From Lentisphaerota bacterium (lineage in GTDB: Bacteria > Verrucomicrobiota > Lentisphaeria > Oligosphaerales > JAFGRS01), in contig JAAYZO010000345.1 of NCBI GenBank assembly GCA_012514865.1, positions 1 to 14,560 on the forward strand: a DNA stretch of 14,560 nt. The letters are read 5' to 3'. Below, piece after piece: positions 14,552 to 14,560 of the stretch. The position numbers and the translations under genes are program-made. Every line of letters begins with the position of its first letter. The stretch's first letter is position 1. Below the pieces are notes generated by a model. That model saw nothing but the letters and a program-made list of their open reading frames with translations, did no database searches and had not been told where the DNA came from.

Positions 14552-14560
14552 ATGGCCATC
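14552..14560 (+). CDS. Possible start of a further gene, truncated by the window end
   Basis: An ATG at 14552 opens Met-Ala-Ile and then the window ends. AGGG (14546-14549) lies only 2 bases upstream and TACAGT (14540-14545) could be a -10 box of a nearly leaderless transcript. Three codons cannot show coding; the call rests on position, 172 bases after the previous stop. Confidence 0.25.

Noticed and set aside
1..14560. Possible CRISPR array, tRNA/rRNA, toxin-antitoxin, phage or defence module
   Set aside because: No regular repeat-spacer pattern, no RNA gene signature and no gene with recognisable motifs of those systems; the twin 20-mers at 12543 and 12619 are only two copies within an inverted-repeat element.

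Overview
The window is very GC-rich (about 70% by eye), gene-dense Gram-negative bacterial DNA with mostly Shine-Dalgarno-led genes. Evidence for a Gram-negative cell: arabinose-5-phosphate isomerase (Kdo/LPS precursor), a probable lipoprotein and several Sec-type signal peptides. The mix of DUF4091 glycosidase-like protein, secreted esterase, TIM-barrel sugar isomerase, double-domain NDK-like protein and DUF5679 mini-protein resembles Planctomycetota, Lentisphaerota/Kiritimatiellota or similar polysaccharide degraders. This is inference; no rRNA or phylogenetic marker is present.

Layout. 2-1303 (+): 3' part of a PAS hybrid histidine kinase with a C-terminal receiver, cut by the window edge. 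1503-1958 (+): 151-aa unknown protein. 2038-3249 and 3375-5861 (+): exported alpha/beta-hydrolase and exported DUF4091 glycoside-hydrolase-like protein, probably acting on carbohydrate outside the cytoplasm. 5890-6663 (-): sugar-phosphate isomerase/epimerase-like TIM barrel, convergent with the DUF4091 gene. 6841-7284 (+): thioredoxin-fold lipoprotein. 7310-8329 (-): kdsD/kpsF. 8483-8632 (+): 49-aa zinc-ribbon-like DUF5679 protein ending in a textbook hairpin terminator. 8633-9042 holds no gene but contains that terminator, a second nested hairpin, a G-quadruplex motif on the minus strand and a possible promoter. 9043-10221 and 10218-11138 (+): a two-domain nucleoside-diphosphate-kinase-like protein translationally coupled (GTGA overlap) to a stand-alone PolA-type 5'-3' exonuclease. 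11330-12442 (-): unknown two-TM coiled-coil protein. 12799-14379 (+): exported unknown protein, probably a beta-propeller.

Non-coding structure is the most unusual part. Between the exonuclease and the coiled-coil gene lie a perfect 19-bp-arm palindrome and a 140-bp MITE-like element with bipartite inverted termini and TA duplications. The element sits in the TAG stop codon of the minus-strand gene, and the stop is regenerated. Between 12443 and 12798 (356 bp, no gene) is a 155-bp nested repeat element with 14-bp terminal inverted repeats. 14380-14551 holds two copies of an imperfect 40-bp repeat ahead of a possible next gene.

The genes look like ordinary chromosome with two small repetitive insertions. 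I see no CRISPR array, tRNA, rRNA, phage module, defence island or biosynthetic cluster.
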